64,000 nt of DNA. Source: Ceriagrion tenellum (lineage: Eukaryota; Arthropoda; Insecta; Odonata; Coenagrionidae). Both the position numbers and the translations under genes were made by a program. Positions 31,074-43,575 of the stretch are shown here, one piece after another. The notes below the pieces were generated by a model that saw only the letters and a program-made list of their open reading frames with translations, did no database searches and was not told the origin of the DNA. How positions within the stretch are numbered: position 1 is the stretch's first letter; each line of letters opens with the position of its first letter. Where the stretch lies: contig OY720642.1 of the NCBI GenBank assembly GCA_963169105.1, positions 17,230,965 to 17,294,964 of the forward strand, read 5' to 3'.

Positions 31074-33395
31074 TAAGGATTAAGGGTAAGTTAAGGATGG
31101 CCGCGGCAATGGAAAGGACAGAGGAGATGAAAGGGGAAGAAAGGAAAGATGAAAGAGAGAGTGAGGCAGGGGTACCAAAGTACTCGGCGAAATAATGTGG
31201 TTGCAAGGTGCAATATCAGGGTGGCAAGTGGTAAATATTACCCAACTCTGTGACTGTAATAGGGTTCCAATCTAGAGGAATCCACGTGAAACGAGTCAAA
31301 ACAGTCCGGCAGATAGTTTAGAGTTATCCCAATTCTCAAAGCGCTTGTTTTTTCAGCAATTTCAAAGGACCTACACTGAAAAAACTCCCTTTCCCGTTTC
31401 GCAGGACTCTGAAAGTTCAGTAGCTCATGTCCCAAAATCCTCCACCTCCGCGCAGTGCCTGGAACTTTTCCTAGAGATACACACGGAACCCTATCTTGAG
31501 GCCTCATTGTGCAATTTTTAATATAAATAAAGAAAGAGCCATGAGAAAATAAGTTAAACTATAGGAAAATCCAAAATGTCGGTACAAGCAAAGGGAAAAG
31601 ACTCCTATGTATGTATTTCGGTCATTCAGGTGACCTTCGGCAGGGAGTAACGGTTTTTAATCTCGGGGACACGTGGTGTGTTGCCCGAGGCTACTTGGAG
31701 TTATAGCGTATGTGTCACATCGTGTCATACACTTGCTCTTGCATCACGGGGGTGGGTGAGTGAAGTGACGGGTGCGAGGAGTGTTTGTGTGTGAAAATGA
31801 GAATGTTACGCATATTATCGTCTATTGAAATGCCAAACCTGAGGGGAAGTGAGTAACGACGCGACAAAGGAAACGGGAAAATGAAATTTAGGGTGAATAC
31901 ACTTATCTTTCATTTTTTTGTTTGCATAAAGGCGGCGTTATGCATGGGAGTTTGCTTTAATGGTAGCGGCGTGTGTGGCAATATCTCAAAACCTATCGCT
32001 ACTCGCAGGGCATCGCTCTGCTCAAATATTACTTCCGGTATTTCCCAAAAACAAATTAATGATGGATGGGAACAATTTGTGTGGTAAATTTGGAAATCGC
32101 CTAAATTTGGCAAAAATTGCGTCCGTGCATCGCTCTGTTCGAGTCACGCAGGAATTAGTGGTTTTAATAAATTTGTTAAAATTCCATAACATATGCATTA
32201 TTACTGAGTATCAGGAGGGAGATTTGTTATGTTCCCTATTATAATTTTCCCACACTAGAACGGTCACAAAGCTCACCTTTACGTTCTTTAAAATTTAAAA
32301 GTAGCATTTTAACATTTAAAACATTTCCAATCATAATTTTGAAACGTGCAACAATGAGTCATCCTCCTTCTAATTTGTTTGTTGTTTAAATTTTAATCTC
32401 CGCCGGCAGTCATGTATCCAAGAATAAATTCAACGGATACGATGCGATTTTATGGCAGGATCGAAATGATACTTGCTGGCGAGATAGAAACCTTTCTATT
32501 TGCCCTGCAAATGCGAATCTCTGTCGATTGCCACCATCATCGATCCCATATGCTGCCAATGTCCTTGCTTACACACCGAAGTGTCACTTGCAAGCGACTT
32601 GTAAGGCTACTGTCATGGAAGCAATTTCCATGCGTAAAGCCGCCGTCAAAGTGGTCGGAGCGATAATCGTTTATGTACAGATTTGCGTGAAACCTTGCAT
32701 ACATGTTCTATTTTGTAATATGTATAGATACAATTGAAAAAATGCATGTTATCGAGTTGGTTTATTGTCAAATTAATGCTCTTTTGACACGTAGCCGTGA
32801 GAGACTAACATATATTTCGAAATAATTCGATTACAGAACTATATATTTTCTCGTATACGCAAAATAATAAGTTTCATATTACTGTCATGGTGGCTAACAA
32901 ATATTAAGGTATAATGCCGAGTTAAAGGTACGAATTTACGTACGATTTTCGCTTAAATTTCGTATTCCGCACCGTTAATCCAAGTCATAACTGCGCTTTA
33001 ACTAAGACGAAAATTTGAAAATGAAATTCTTGCGCCAGTTATATTGCCAGATGCATGGTTATTTAATCGTTTGAACATATGTAATTAACTGGAGTGTGAA
33101 TCAAGATTTTTTAAATCGATGTGCTTGAAAAGTTATGAAAATGTGCACTCAATGACTCACGATTACCGCTCCAACCACCTTCAAGTTTGCCATTTGTAGA
33201 TTTTTCGTTAGCGGACATATATGTATATATCGATATATATCGAGTTCACACACACACACACTTAATAATGAAGGGCGTACAATAGTTGGGGATAACATAG
33301 AGCGTGGGAAGAACAAGACAGAAAAACAGACGTCACACCCGTGATTGAATCGAGGGGGACCGTCTGCCTACCTACGAATTATTGTCAACTCACAA
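31074..33395. other. Unassigned interval of 2.3 kb
   Basis: No supported gene. A dinucleotide run of CA and ATATATCG-type palindromic AT runs lies at about 33218-33262. Short frames (for example 31881-32087 and 32412-32666) have no recognisable domain. Confidence 0.4.
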
Positions 33396-33740
33396 CAAAC
33401 GAGGCCCTCGCACTCTTCCTCAGCGGAGGCCCCTGCCGCCCCTCTGCTCGCCCCTCGTCGCCCCTCCGCCCCGGGCGAAAGGGGCGGCGGAACGGGCGAC
33501 GGGGGCCTCGGGAAGAGGATGGAGCGCACGACGCCGTCCACCGAGACGGCGATGACGCGGCGGCCGTAACTATGATTACAATTATTACGATAATTATTAT
33601 GATTAGAGTGATTGTTATTGTCATTGTTGTCCCTCGCGAGAGGGGCGTCGTCCGCGGGGCGGCGTTGCGGGCGGGCGGCCCCTGGCGCCGGCCCTTGCCG
33701 CCACCGCAACCCGCTCATCTCACCAGACGCTATATCCACT
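33396..33740. promoter_or_regulatory. CpG-rich patch, possible promoter or first exon
   Basis: Very GC- and CpG-rich segment in an AT-rich surround. The minus strand is open at 33739-33368 and would encode an Asn/His-rich run followed by YGRRVIAVSVDGVVRSILF. No domain recognised. An ATAATAATTATTACGAT-like run in its middle breaks the GC-rich sequence. An exon of a host gene is possible but unproven. Confidence 0.25.
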
Positions 33741-34389
33741 CGGTGGTGGTGATATTATATCAACGTTATTATTACGCTCATGAAGGCGCTATGCATTTCG
33801 TGTCAGGACACCATTTCTCTCTTTTGAGTGTACATTTGCCATATTACGTGTTTATACATAGATATTAAATGCACCGACCGAACTCTTCTCACTTAATCAA
33901 GGAAGGATGACCCTTCCATTTGATAGTTTTCCTCTTCGGGGCTGCCTAATTTCACTATTGTGTCTTTTTTTTCATTTGGTTGAGTAATATAAGTTACATT
34001 ATGATTCATATTTCGTGGACCCCTATCTAAACACTCATTTTGTCGGTTCGCACGTGCTGATAAGTCATCGATAAACATTTGCTGTAGAGTAGTGCGCAGC
34101 TCCGGCTATGCAGCGCATCCGCTGTTGGTGTTGCGCACTGGCGAGCTATCAAGGGGAAATAGAACTCGAGACCAACGCAACCGACATTGTTAGTTTGTGC
34201 ATTGTTGATTTTTAATTAGTTAGGGCCTCAAATGTGGAAAATTACTAATTTCTCCGTTCTAAAAAAGTCCTCGGGCACCGAGTCCTTCAGAAACGTGCGT
34301 TGTTGGAATAAAATATTGTTTAAACCTATTGATTTAAAGAAATTGTTTTAAAAAACTGTTTAAAACAAGGTTTGAACGAGTTACCTTTA
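33741..34389. other. Unassigned interval
   Basis: No coding or repeat signature recognised. Confidence 0.4.
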
Positions 34390-34599
34390 AATAGTGTCAA
34401 CTACCGGCAGAATCCTAAACTTTTCGCCCGAACGAAATGGTCACCTTCTTGCGTGCTTGCCTCATTCGGGAGTGCGCTCTGATCAGGTGACCTCTTCGGT
34501 CAAGGTTCCAGTTTCCCTGTCGTGTCGACAGCGACAAAATTTCGACCTCAAAAGCCTCGAAGATAGCAAACAGTGTCATTCAAAATTAATTTTCGATTT

Positions 34600-35260
34600 T
34601 ATTAGTCGGTTGGGTGAGGGTGGGAGGGGGCTGGGACGACACATTCGCGAATATTTGCGCAGGATTAAAACGCGTGAGGATTCCTTTAGTGAATAAGGCC
34701 TCAGAGCACGCGGATCACCGAATGCCTCGCGAGGGAAATTTCCGTCCTTCGGCCCACGACGCCCCTTTCATCACCAATTTCGCAGGCGCGCATGCGCGGC
34801 GGCGCTCGAAGCGCCTCGGGGTGGACCAAGCCTGCGTCGCGGCGCCATCGACGTCCATCGTCCTCCCCCCTCGGCGCCGGTAGGCGCCTTCCCCCTCCAC
34901 CACCGACCCTCCCCACCCAGTTCCCACGTGGTGCAATACTTAAATGGAGCAAGATTTTCAGCGGAGTCGAATGACGAGGATGGCTGTACGTGCATCGATG
35001 TGCTTTTGTTTCACATTCGCAGCGCGACTGCCAGTGGGAGGCCAGCGCGCGTCAATGGAGGCGGGATTTGACAGGGGGTGGAGATTCACGGGGGAAGGGC
35101 GGGAGGCGGTGGTGCCGCGAGCACTTTGAACCCGCCGCCGCCTCGGGAGCTTTCCCGCGCAGGTGTCACGTGACCGGCCAACCTTCCTGCGCGGCGTTCC
35201 CTTTCCTCGTCCTGGTCGATGACGTCAGTTACGACGATCGACGCGACGACTGCGGGGAGC
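34600..35260. promoter_or_regulatory. CpG-rich patch with promoter-type motifs
   Basis: Contains GCGCATGCGC (34788-34797, NRF1-like), the palindromic E-box GTCACGTGAC (35165-35174) and TGACGTCA (35220-35227, CRE-like) within 440 bp, all in CpG-rich DNA. Such motif sets typify CpG-type promoters. No reading frame here has a recognisable product, so which gene it would serve is unknown. Confidence 0.35.
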
Positions 35261-36199
35261 ACACTAAACACACATGTCCAACGTTTGTAAATATACCTAC
35301 ACTTCTAAAATTTTCGATTACAAAAATACTTTGCTCAGGAGGACTTGCAGGGGGGTGAAATCTCGAATACATTTAGAATACGTTTGTACTGTATTGTCGC
35401 ACCACAATAACCTTTTCCTTTAGTGATCTATTTCAGTGTTTGCCAGCCTTGTGAGTCTACACGTGTACAACTGATCATGCGGAGTAGCGTTCCTCAATTG
35501 TTCTCGCCCCTGGGATTGGAAAATCACTTCGCCAGCGCCGTGTATTTGCTCACACTGTTCCCACAGAATAGTACGGAGCCAACTATCGATCTGTATTTAG
35601 GGGCGATATTATTTATTTCTCGTGACGAGATATTACATTGAGTGAGGTGGATGCGACATTTTAAAAATGGGTATGTTTGGCGGGGAGCATTTCGTTAAGG
35701 CCAGCTATTTGTCATCATGATTGTTTTTGGGTTTTTGCCAGTATTCACGTCCGATTTGACTGCTGATGACGCACCTGGAAAATTCTGCCCTGATTCTGCG
35801 TCACGGACGAAAGGATATGTACATTGTGTTGCAGGACAAGCGTAGCATTTTCTGAACGAGACACGTGTAGGATGGACTCCGAGAAGCAGGCAGAGATGAA
35901 CAGTAGTGAATGATCTTACGGATCAAGATATCACGAAACTTTCAATGTCTGACTCACTCATGAACTTCAGCTGGCAAGTTAGAATAATCAATCCTGGAAA
36001 TAACGCATCGAGCAAAGTAGCAGGTCATGAAGTCACGTTCGGCACGCGGGTCTAATCGAATAGCGTACCACAAAATACCAGTCCGAATCCAAATCGAACG
36101 TCGATGCAGCTCATTCACCAACTCATATTATATCGGCGTCAAGCACCATCTCCACCCGCCGCACATCTACAAAGAAATTTTTCTATTTTTAAAAAGATT
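35261..36199. other. Unassigned interval
   Basis: No coding or repeat signature recognised. Confidence 0.4.
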
Positions 36200-36570
36200 T
36201 CCAGCGCTCAACCAGCGGATGATGAGAGGACGACGACACTACCAATCACAGGTGTCACGGACCGGAAGTGCTTATCGTTCCGAGGGCGCTTCCGGCGGCA
36301 GTGTCGTCCCGCACGCGAAGCCGCCTTCCTCCTGGAACATGCGTGCGGAGAATGGTCGACGAGGAGGGAAGCGGGGAAGCGGTCACACCAGGAGAGTCGC
36401 CGCGAGGCGCAGGTCCGGGCCGGGCGGGCGGGTTGCCGGAAGAGGGCGTAGGGGTGGAACAAAAGACGGCGGTGCGGCGAATGCGTACCGAGGAGGGACG
36501 TGCGCGCGGCGTAGACCGTGCATTTGTGGACCAGTGCAAGCCATCACGACCAACGCACGGCACCTGAAAT
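36200..36570. promoter_or_regulatory. CpG-rich patch
   Basis: GC-rich, open in several frames on both strands, as expected from composition alone. No domain recognised; a host exon or promoter cannot be excluded. Confidence 0.2.
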
Positions 36571-36604
36571 GAGAAGAAAGGTCAGGAATGCTGCGAGATT
36601 GCAA

Positions 36605-37060
36605 GCAGCAAAAATATTGATAAAATACAAAGGAAAGCAGCGCACTTCGTTAAAAACTGCTACGAGCGTACATGTAGTGTCTCACAACTTTTAGAGGAAT
36701 TAAGGTGGGAGCCCCTAGAGACTCGGAGGCTACACGCTAGGCTTAGGCTGCTTGAGATATTCAGGTCTGGTGTGTTTCAGAAGGACACGGAATATTATCA
36801 TGACGCCTCACTACATCTCTAGGTCTGACAGATGCGATAAAATAAGAGAGATACACTGCCGAACAGATAGGTACAAGAACTCGTTCTTTCCGCGAACAAT
36901 AAGCGACAACAATAAAAATTGCGCTCCACTAAATACACTCCTATAATATATGTCACCATTCCATCTCCAAAAACGAACACTTTTACACGGCTGGTGACCT
37001 AACACCCCCTGCCAAACGCCCATGCAGCGGCTCGCAGGGTATTATGTAGATGTAGATGAA
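36605..37060 (+). mobile_element. CR1/jockey-like LINE, 3' end (subfamily A)
   Basis: Coding end across frames: QRKAAHFVKN-like, VSQLLEELRWEPLETRRLHA-type, then IIMTPHYISRSDRCDKIREI and YKNSFFPRTISDNNKN, the usual post-RT domain ending in a FFPRTI motif. The untranslated end has ACGGCTGGTGACC and GCGGCTCGCAGGG, closing with TATGTAGATGTAGATGAAG, a short ATGTAG tail. Related copies at 47.2, 48.45, 50.0, 50.96 and 51.96 kb. Confidence 0.82.
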
Positions 37061-37074
37061 GATATATCACAAGC

Positions 37075-37405
37075 GATTGGATAGATTAGACACACCCTGA
37101 GTCACAATTGGTTAGTGAAGGACATAACTGAAGATAAAATAGAGGGAAGAGTCCTCAGAGGACCATATGGAACACCATACAGAAAAGAAGAACTAGATGG
37201 ATTGGACACACCCTGAGACACTATGGGTTTGTGAAGAATATAACTGAAGGCAAAATTGAGGGTAAAGCCCCCAGAGGAAGACCAAGGAATATGTTCATGG
37301 ACCAAATAAAGAGGAAAGTACATAGGAAGAGATACCAGGAGGTAAGGGAACTAGCATTAGATAGGGAAGGGCGGAGGGTTGCAGTCAACCAATCTTAGGA
37401 CTGAA
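37075..37405 (+). mobile_element. RTE-like LINE 3' tail with internal partial duplication
   Basis: Two consecutive pieces each start with GACACACCCTGAG (near 37090 and 37206) and encode the GKIEG and PRGRPR region, as at 22.8 and 53.6 kb. The second runs to the end signal AACCAATCTTAGGACTGAAG and ATGATGATGAT. Confidence 0.72.
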
Positions 37406-37679
37406 GGAACAATGATGATGATTATATCACAAGTAATCCTGAGATGGCTATTTGGAATAGATTGACACGAGAACTCGCATACAACTTATCGATGAGGGCC
37501 GTGGATGATTTAAGTATCTATAGGGGGTACTGCTATGCCATCCGTATGACAGCCAGCCTATCAACGATGAATGCGTTGTAGATACCTACAGTGCGAAAGA
37601 TGTGGGATGAAGATAAACCACAAGAAGATGAATGTTATGAGATTTTCTTGAAGTAAAAAGGCGGGACTGAATATTAGCG

Positions 37680-37840
37680 TGGGAGTGCACAAAATAGAAG
37701 CTTAAGAAGAATTTTCAGGGAGGAGGGAATTGATGGGTGAGTGTGGGAGGAGTGATAAGAGACATCTGGGAAAGGCTGGTGAAAACCCTGATATGGAGCG
37801 TGGCACTCTATGTTCGGAAACTTGGCCATTCGAAAGGATT
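37680..37840 (+). pseudogene. Short RTE-like LINE coding fragment
   Basis: ERLVKTLIWSVALY with RRIFREEGIDG-like context is the segment found in the 24.5 kb tail. Only about 150 bp remain. Confidence 0.55.
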
Positions 37841-37898
37841 TCGCTTAAATGAAAGCATTGTTATGACTTTGTTATGTTTCATGGCGCGGATTTGAAAC

Positions 37899-38469
37899 TT
37901 AAGGTGGTAAGGGCGAAATATCATTTTACTTAGAAATAAATGAATTTGGTCTCATTATAAAGAAAAATACCTCACCCTTCTAATGACACCAAAAATTCAA
38001 CCCCTTAACACATTACTTGGGAGATATTTGCCAAAAAAAATCGGAGAAATTTGCCAGCCCTTAAATGGGAAATGGTACGTGTATGTAGGTACTTCAGAGA
38101 GACATTATTTACAAAATGAGGAATTTATAACAGACGTCTTTAAAAAAACTAACAGCGTGTAGTTTGTATGTTTTCTCAACTATTTTTGCAAATTAATCAT
38201 ATTGTCACCGCAGTAGGTTCTTGCGTATTAAGAAAACCTTCTGATTTGAAGGAGTTTCAAACGCACCGTGCAAAAAAAATGAGTCAAGTAAAAGACTAAA
38301 TTACATATTTTTACTTAATTACTTACAATTTCTGTCATATAAAACTATATCATTGTGCCATTAATAATGCAATATTTAATTCATGTGTCCGACAGCTGGT
38401 GAAATTAAAACGTGTAATTCGAGTATGGTCTATTAATGCTAGGGAACTATCTCGCTCGGACTACCTTAA
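37899..38469 (-). mobile_element. TTAA-type MITE, family copy B
   Basis: Complete: 563 bp between TTAA at 37899-37902 and 38466-38469. Minus orientation relative to copies A and C. Ends are GGTGGTAAGGGCGAAATA and TCTCGCTCGGACTACC. Confidence 0.9.
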
Positions 38470-38958
38470 GTGAAAACTTTATGGAAATATGTGTTTACCT
38501 ACTCGGCATTATACCTAGATTTATTTTTTTAACCAGCATTATTATAATAAGAAACGTATTGTTTAGCGTTTTTGGAAAAACCTGCACTTTGAATATCATT
38601 ATTTAGAAAATGTCAAGTGCCACAAGAGTTTAAATAGTATGAAACTGTCAAGAAGGCAAATTGGTAACATGCTTTTTTCACATTAATCTCAATCACATAA
38701 ATAATAAGTGCACGCATGCAAAGTTTGACGAAAAGTCTGCACATAGACGAAAATCACTCCAACCATCTTAGTTCTAATCGTAGTGAGTCGCACCACTTTT
38801 GAATTTCCTTTGAAGATCCGTCCTCCAGGAGATTACTAAGCGTATGATAACCATTATATCCGTAGATTTCCCAAAATTCCACATAAACCTGCACGTCCAT
38901 AATGATACAAAGTTTGAATTTAATCAAGTCTTTTCCTCGAACTCTTTATTTTTATTTA
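38470..38958. other. Unassigned AT-rich interval
   Basis: No coding or repeat signature recognised. Confidence 0.4.
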
Positions 38959-39189
38959 TTAACTCATTTCCGCCCACCGTAGCTATATGGCTACACCCTG
39001 ACGCGCCGATTGAATGACGCTCTGTAGTAGGAGCCTTTACTTTAACGCAAGAACCTTGTCAACACTGCATCGTTCAATGTCATGATCACCAAAATATTTG
39101 GCATCAGTACTTTAAGTTAGCATATGAGAAAAATACAAAAAATCATTAAAATTGGCGAACAAACATTTTTCTATGCCGAAATGGGTTAA
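38959..39189. mobile_element. piggyBac-like MITE, ~223 bp
   Basis: TTAA at both ends (38959-38962 and 39186-39189). Terminal inverted repeats are imperfect: CTCATTTCCGCCCACCG on the left and, reverse-complemented, CCCATTTCGGCATAGA on the right. TTAA duplication with CCC-type ends is the piggyBac hallmark. No coding content. Confidence 0.7.
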
Positions 39190-39399
39190 TATATAAAAGG
39201 CACAATACTGGGGGTATTACACTGCCCTGTGGAACTACCGATGTGATTTAAATTTCATAATAGGCGATTCCTCCAACGAAAAACTAAAATTGCCCCAACC
39301 ACCTCGAGCGTATGGAAAGCTACCACATGGAATGATTGAAAAAAAAACAATCACACACACAAGAGCACACTGCTTTGTCTCGATATCTCGAATCCACCT

Positions 39400-40060
39400 C
39401 ACCCCGTCATTCCTCACGCCGTTCCCCCCTGCGCAGTGCGCCCACCCTGCGCAGCCGGCCGCCATCTTGCCTCGCCGGCCTCTCTTCGCCGGACCAGCGG
39501 GGGTCAAGTAGGCGCCTCCTTACTTCCTGTCGCCGCCGCCGACGCGACGCCACTGCTGCGCGTGGAAAAAGACGACCGAAAAGGCGTCTGCTCCGGTGAT
39601 TGTTGAACGCCGAGTAATATGCGAGTCCATTGTCGCCACACTGTTCACTCCCGGTCGAGAAACCTTGCGAACGATCACGACATTGATCTAGCGGTGGCAT
39701 CACACAATTACTTCGTTCGGTGGGGCGCGGAGGTGAAGACGAAGCGGCCGCCCGGGTGGGTGCAGCACACCGGCCCCGCGCTCGCCGCCGCACGGCAAGT
39801 GGCGGCGGGACGGACAGACAGAATGACGGAGGGAGGGAGGGGCGGGGAAAGGGGCGTGTTAGGGGGGGGGCAGGGATAGCAAACCCCCGCCCCCGCGAGG
39901 CCTCGGATTGGATGGGACAGGCGCCGGCGCGGACACGCCCCCTTTGCGGGTGTGGGGGTCGTGGCCGGGGTTAGGGGGGGGTAGAGCGGCAGAAGCGCCT
40001 CTGGCGGCGTCAACGAGGGTGTGAGCTGATTACGGCGCCTCTTTCGGATTGCCGAGGCGA
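39400..40060. promoter_or_regulatory. CpG-rich patch with YY1-like motif
   Basis: Contains GCCGCCATCTT (39458-39468, YY1/Pho-like) and two TGCGCAG motifs (39430 and 39448 area) in strongly CpG-rich DNA ~660 bp long. Frames on both strands are compositional. A promoter of a gene outside the window is possible. Confidence 0.3.
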
Positions 40061-40140
40061 CGAGGGTAAATGTTCATCGAACGCAAAATCGACGCGGGGT
40101 GGTGACGGAAGAGCAGGACTGCCAACTTGTTAAATTTCTA

Positions 40141-40353
40141 CAGGCTGCTTTACATGGTATATTTTATTGTACAAACGATTGTACAAATTCCCTCATGAAG
40201 GACATTGTACCGTGTAAAGGGGCAAATTGTATGATTGTCTAAATGACTTAACGGGAAATAGAACCTGCTCTAATTCCATTTAGTTTCTTATACTTACATT
40301 CTATGATACATTCGTTTGTACAATAAAATGTACCAACCGTGTAGAGCGGCCTT
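40141..40353. mobile_element. MITE, ~213 bp, long terminal inverted repeats
   Basis: The left end AGGCTGCTTTACATGG and the reverse complement of the right end AAGGCCGCTCTACACGG pair; the inner part shares TTTTATTGTACAAACGA exactly. Total TIR about 44 bp. The target duplication is unclear. Confidence 0.75.
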
Positions 40354-40868
40354 ACGGAGAACCAGCACATAACGTAGCGGAGTTAGAAATTTATTTGGGT
40401 GAAAGTCATATGTAAATACGTGTTTTTTTTATTATCGGCATGATATCTTGATCTTCGTTAGCCATCATGATAGTAATGTGAAAAGTATTATTTCGTGTTA
40501 AGGAGGAAATCTGTCGTTCTGTAGTCGAATTACTTCAAAATGTTTTAAAAATATTATGAGATTATCAGTCAAAATATCATTAAATTGCCAAGAAACCAAA
40601 TTGGTATCATGAGTTTTTTTTCAATTTTATTAAACCTATTACTAATGTGTACACGAATACAAAGTTTAACGCCACTCAGTGCGTAAACGAAAATTGCTCT
40701 AAACACATAAAGTATTGTTGATAAAATCTCTAAAGGTTGCGATGTCAAGAATCCTCAGTGGAGTATTTACATCAGAAAGAGACGATCAGAAAGAGTCTGC
40801 TGAGAGTCTAAATCTGCTGAGAGCTCATTTTTCCACGCAGAATCAATAATAGGGAAAATTGGCTGCAC

Positions 40869-41435
40869 TTAAGGTAGTCCGAGCGAGATAGTTCCCTAGT
40901 CATAATAGAGACCATACCTATTCCCATTAAACATTTCAATTACACCAGCTGTAAGACAATTCAATTAAATATTGAATTATTAATGGTGCAATTATATAGT
41001 TTTATACGACAGAAATTGTAAGTAATGAAATGAAAATATCTAAATAATTCTTTAACTTGACTCACTTTTTTCGCGCGGTGCGTTTGAAACTCCTTCAAAA
41101 CGGGAGGTTTTTTGTGATACCCAAGAACCTATTGCGGTGACAATATGATTAATTTTCAAATATAGTTGAGAAAACATACAAACTACTCACTGCTAGTTTT
41201 TTGACGAGATCTAAGTGTAGGGAATGCCTCATTTTTAATATAAGGTCTCTCTGGAGTGCATACACGTACCATTTCCCATGTAAAAGGGCTGGTATTTATT
41301 GGCAAATATCTCCGAAAGTAATGAGGTAAGGGGTAGAATTTTTGGCGTCATTGGATAGGTGAGATGTTTTTCTTTAAATTGAGAACAAATTCATTGATTT
41401 CTGAGTAAATTGATTTTTCGTTCGAACTACCTTAA
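40869..41435 (+). mobile_element. TTAA-type MITE, family copy C
   Basis: Complete: 559 bp between TTAA at 40869-40872 and 41432-41435. Starts GGTAGTCCGAGCGAGATA and ends TTCGTTCGAACTACC. Confidence 0.92.
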
Positions 41436-41869
41436 GTTTTCATGGAGCTTATTCTTGTCTGTTAATGAGAGCTAGTATTTCGATGCTGCTCTAATTGACA
41501 CGTCAATGACGAATTTGACAGTGAATTGATAATAGGTAGCGATGACTTAAAGAACTAAAATTACTTTTGTAGGCGAAAAAGTTAAAAGTTCGTGACTGCA
41601 CACGATTCTTATCCATTTAACGAGACACTATAAGCAGAAAAAGCAACAAACAGGCATTTATTGGCAACTGGTGGAATGCCGGTTGATTCTCGACGGGAAG
41701 GATAAAAGAAGAAATAATACAATCAATTCTGTTATTATGTCTGAGTTGTTTGTACAGGTCTATGTTTTCAGGTCTTTGCTCTATCCCATACTTTCCCAAT
41801 GGGAAAAACTACTTAACATTTCAAATGTTTCGTTATCGACCTTAGTTCACCATATATCCATCACTACGT

Positions 41870-42354
41870 TTACCAATCGATCTGACCGGATCAGATCGGT
41901 ATGATAAGCGCAACGAGCTAGTGGGATCGATCTGAGAAGCAGGGAGACTCGGCCCAGTTTCTCAGCCACTCTGAGATTTCAGACCGATCTGAACCAGCGG
42001 GTCAGTGGCGCTCCTCGTTATTCCTTTGGTTGTCATTGGAAAACAAAATATAATCGTCATTATTCAAGGCGTGTGTTGTAACGAGATTGCAGCAATGGCA
42101 AATGAAGTGACATTGATGATATCGCAGCACATCTTAATCTACCTCCATTGGGCAATTTTGTTCACTGGGAATGCGATTAAAAATGTCCAACTCTGCACTT
42201 GTTTACACACCGAGTCAATCGTGCTTCAACTGATAGATTCGATTGTTCACTATCGACATTTTCAGGTCGTGTTGGTTAGCCACGCCATCAGAGTCAGCTC
42301 GCTTGGAATTTTCAGATCGGTCCAAGTTCAGATCGATTTGAGATCAATTGGTAA
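41870..42354. mobile_element. MITE, ~485 bp, GATC-rich terminal inverted repeats
   Basis: Left TTACCAATCGATCTGACC and right GATTTGAGATCAATTGGTAA are inverted relatives. Inside each end are further GATCxGATC blocks. A 117-codon frame (42005-42358) has no recognised domain. Confidence 0.65.
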
Positions 42355-43575
42355 GTAGTAGCGTAGAGTAAGTATATATAAAGTGACAAAGCAATGCTAA
42401 AAACTGGACATAAATTTTTGAGAGCTTTGGGAAGAATTTCTCAGGTGGCACCACCTTAGGGGTGGAAGAATTTTGGCTTACGGAGAAGGCCACTAGAGGC
42501 GCTAGTGGTACTCGGTGATTTAGCATCCACATACAGAAGAATGGATTTACCATGGCTGTTGTGTGCTTTTAATTGAGTATCAATTGTTTTGTCGTTGTCA
42601 TGATACATCGGTAAACAGTTGACTCCGTGTTTGGTAATCGCGTGTATTGTCATGTTGACGTTAATTCGATTCATTATAGACGATGCTCATTGAAGGCACA
42701 TTAAAATACATGTTTTATTTTGTCTCTACGACTCAATAAGATTTGCTTTCGTTGCAATGGGTCGATTAGTAAACATCCAGGCACCGAAATCATCATAAGA
42801 ACATCATGTGGGTTATGCGACACTAAATGAAGTGGTCGAGTGCCAAAGCTCATTTGTTATGGCTTGTCGTGCAACTTCGATACAACTGTTCCACATATCG
42901 GCCAAAGTATTATTTAAAAACTCATATCCGAATCCCCCTATCCCTTTGCCACTCTACATATACTTACTCTATGGTAGCAGTGAATATAAAAGTCACCTTG
43001 AACAATGCTATCTGTTGTCAAGGGGACAATGTATACCTAAAACGCTGAATTTTCGCCATTTTATGAATGTTTTTTAAAATTTAGAGTGAATCAGCTGGAA
43101 AACAAAAATCGATTGGAAGATAAGAACTTTTATTTAATTGCATTTCTAATGGTCTTTTCTGCGATTATGTGCGACGATTATTCATAAATTAAATAAGGAA
43201 AAGAAGAAAGGCCAGCAGGCAATAAAAATGAGCTTTAAATGTATTTCTTATGGTAACGCTCTTACTCGTCTGGAATCGAACTGGAGACCATTAGTTACAC
43301 GAAAGGTAGCCTATTATCTGCGCATGAAAGACATTTGATGAGTCTCAAAATTTTCAAGTTTTACTGCATTTGGTTCTCGAGGAGTTGGCGGACATATATA
43401 TGTATATATTGAAACATACATTCTCCTTTATATATTAGATAATAGAGTCCTTTATTTTCGTCATAAATTTCTCATTAAAATAAATTTCTTAAATATACAT
43501 ACATACCAATCACGCCGTTCCCTTCCGGGGTAGGTACAGTCACAAAGTTTCACTCATAAATACATTTTTGTACAC
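42355..43575. other. Unassigned AT-rich interval
   Basis: No supported gene. GGCGGACATATATATGTATATAT near 43389 resembles AT runs near 33210, probably low complexity. Confidence 0.4.

Noticed and set aside
33341..33868. 175-codon plus-strand frame with Arg/Pro-rich and Ile/Val-rich parts
   Set aside because: Overlaps long frames on the minus strand; length follows from GC-rich composition and no domain is visible.
34990..35358. 122-codon plus frame in the CpG-rich patch
   Set aside because: Compositional; competes with frames on both strands and ends in AT-rich non-coding DNA.
36027..36572. 181-codon plus frame
   Set aside because: Low-complexity Arg/Gly product from a GC-rich patch; no motif and overlapped by three other frames.
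39407..39793. 128-codon minus frame
   Set aside because: Arg/Ala-rich product of a CpG-rich segment, mirrored by similar-length frames on the plus strand.
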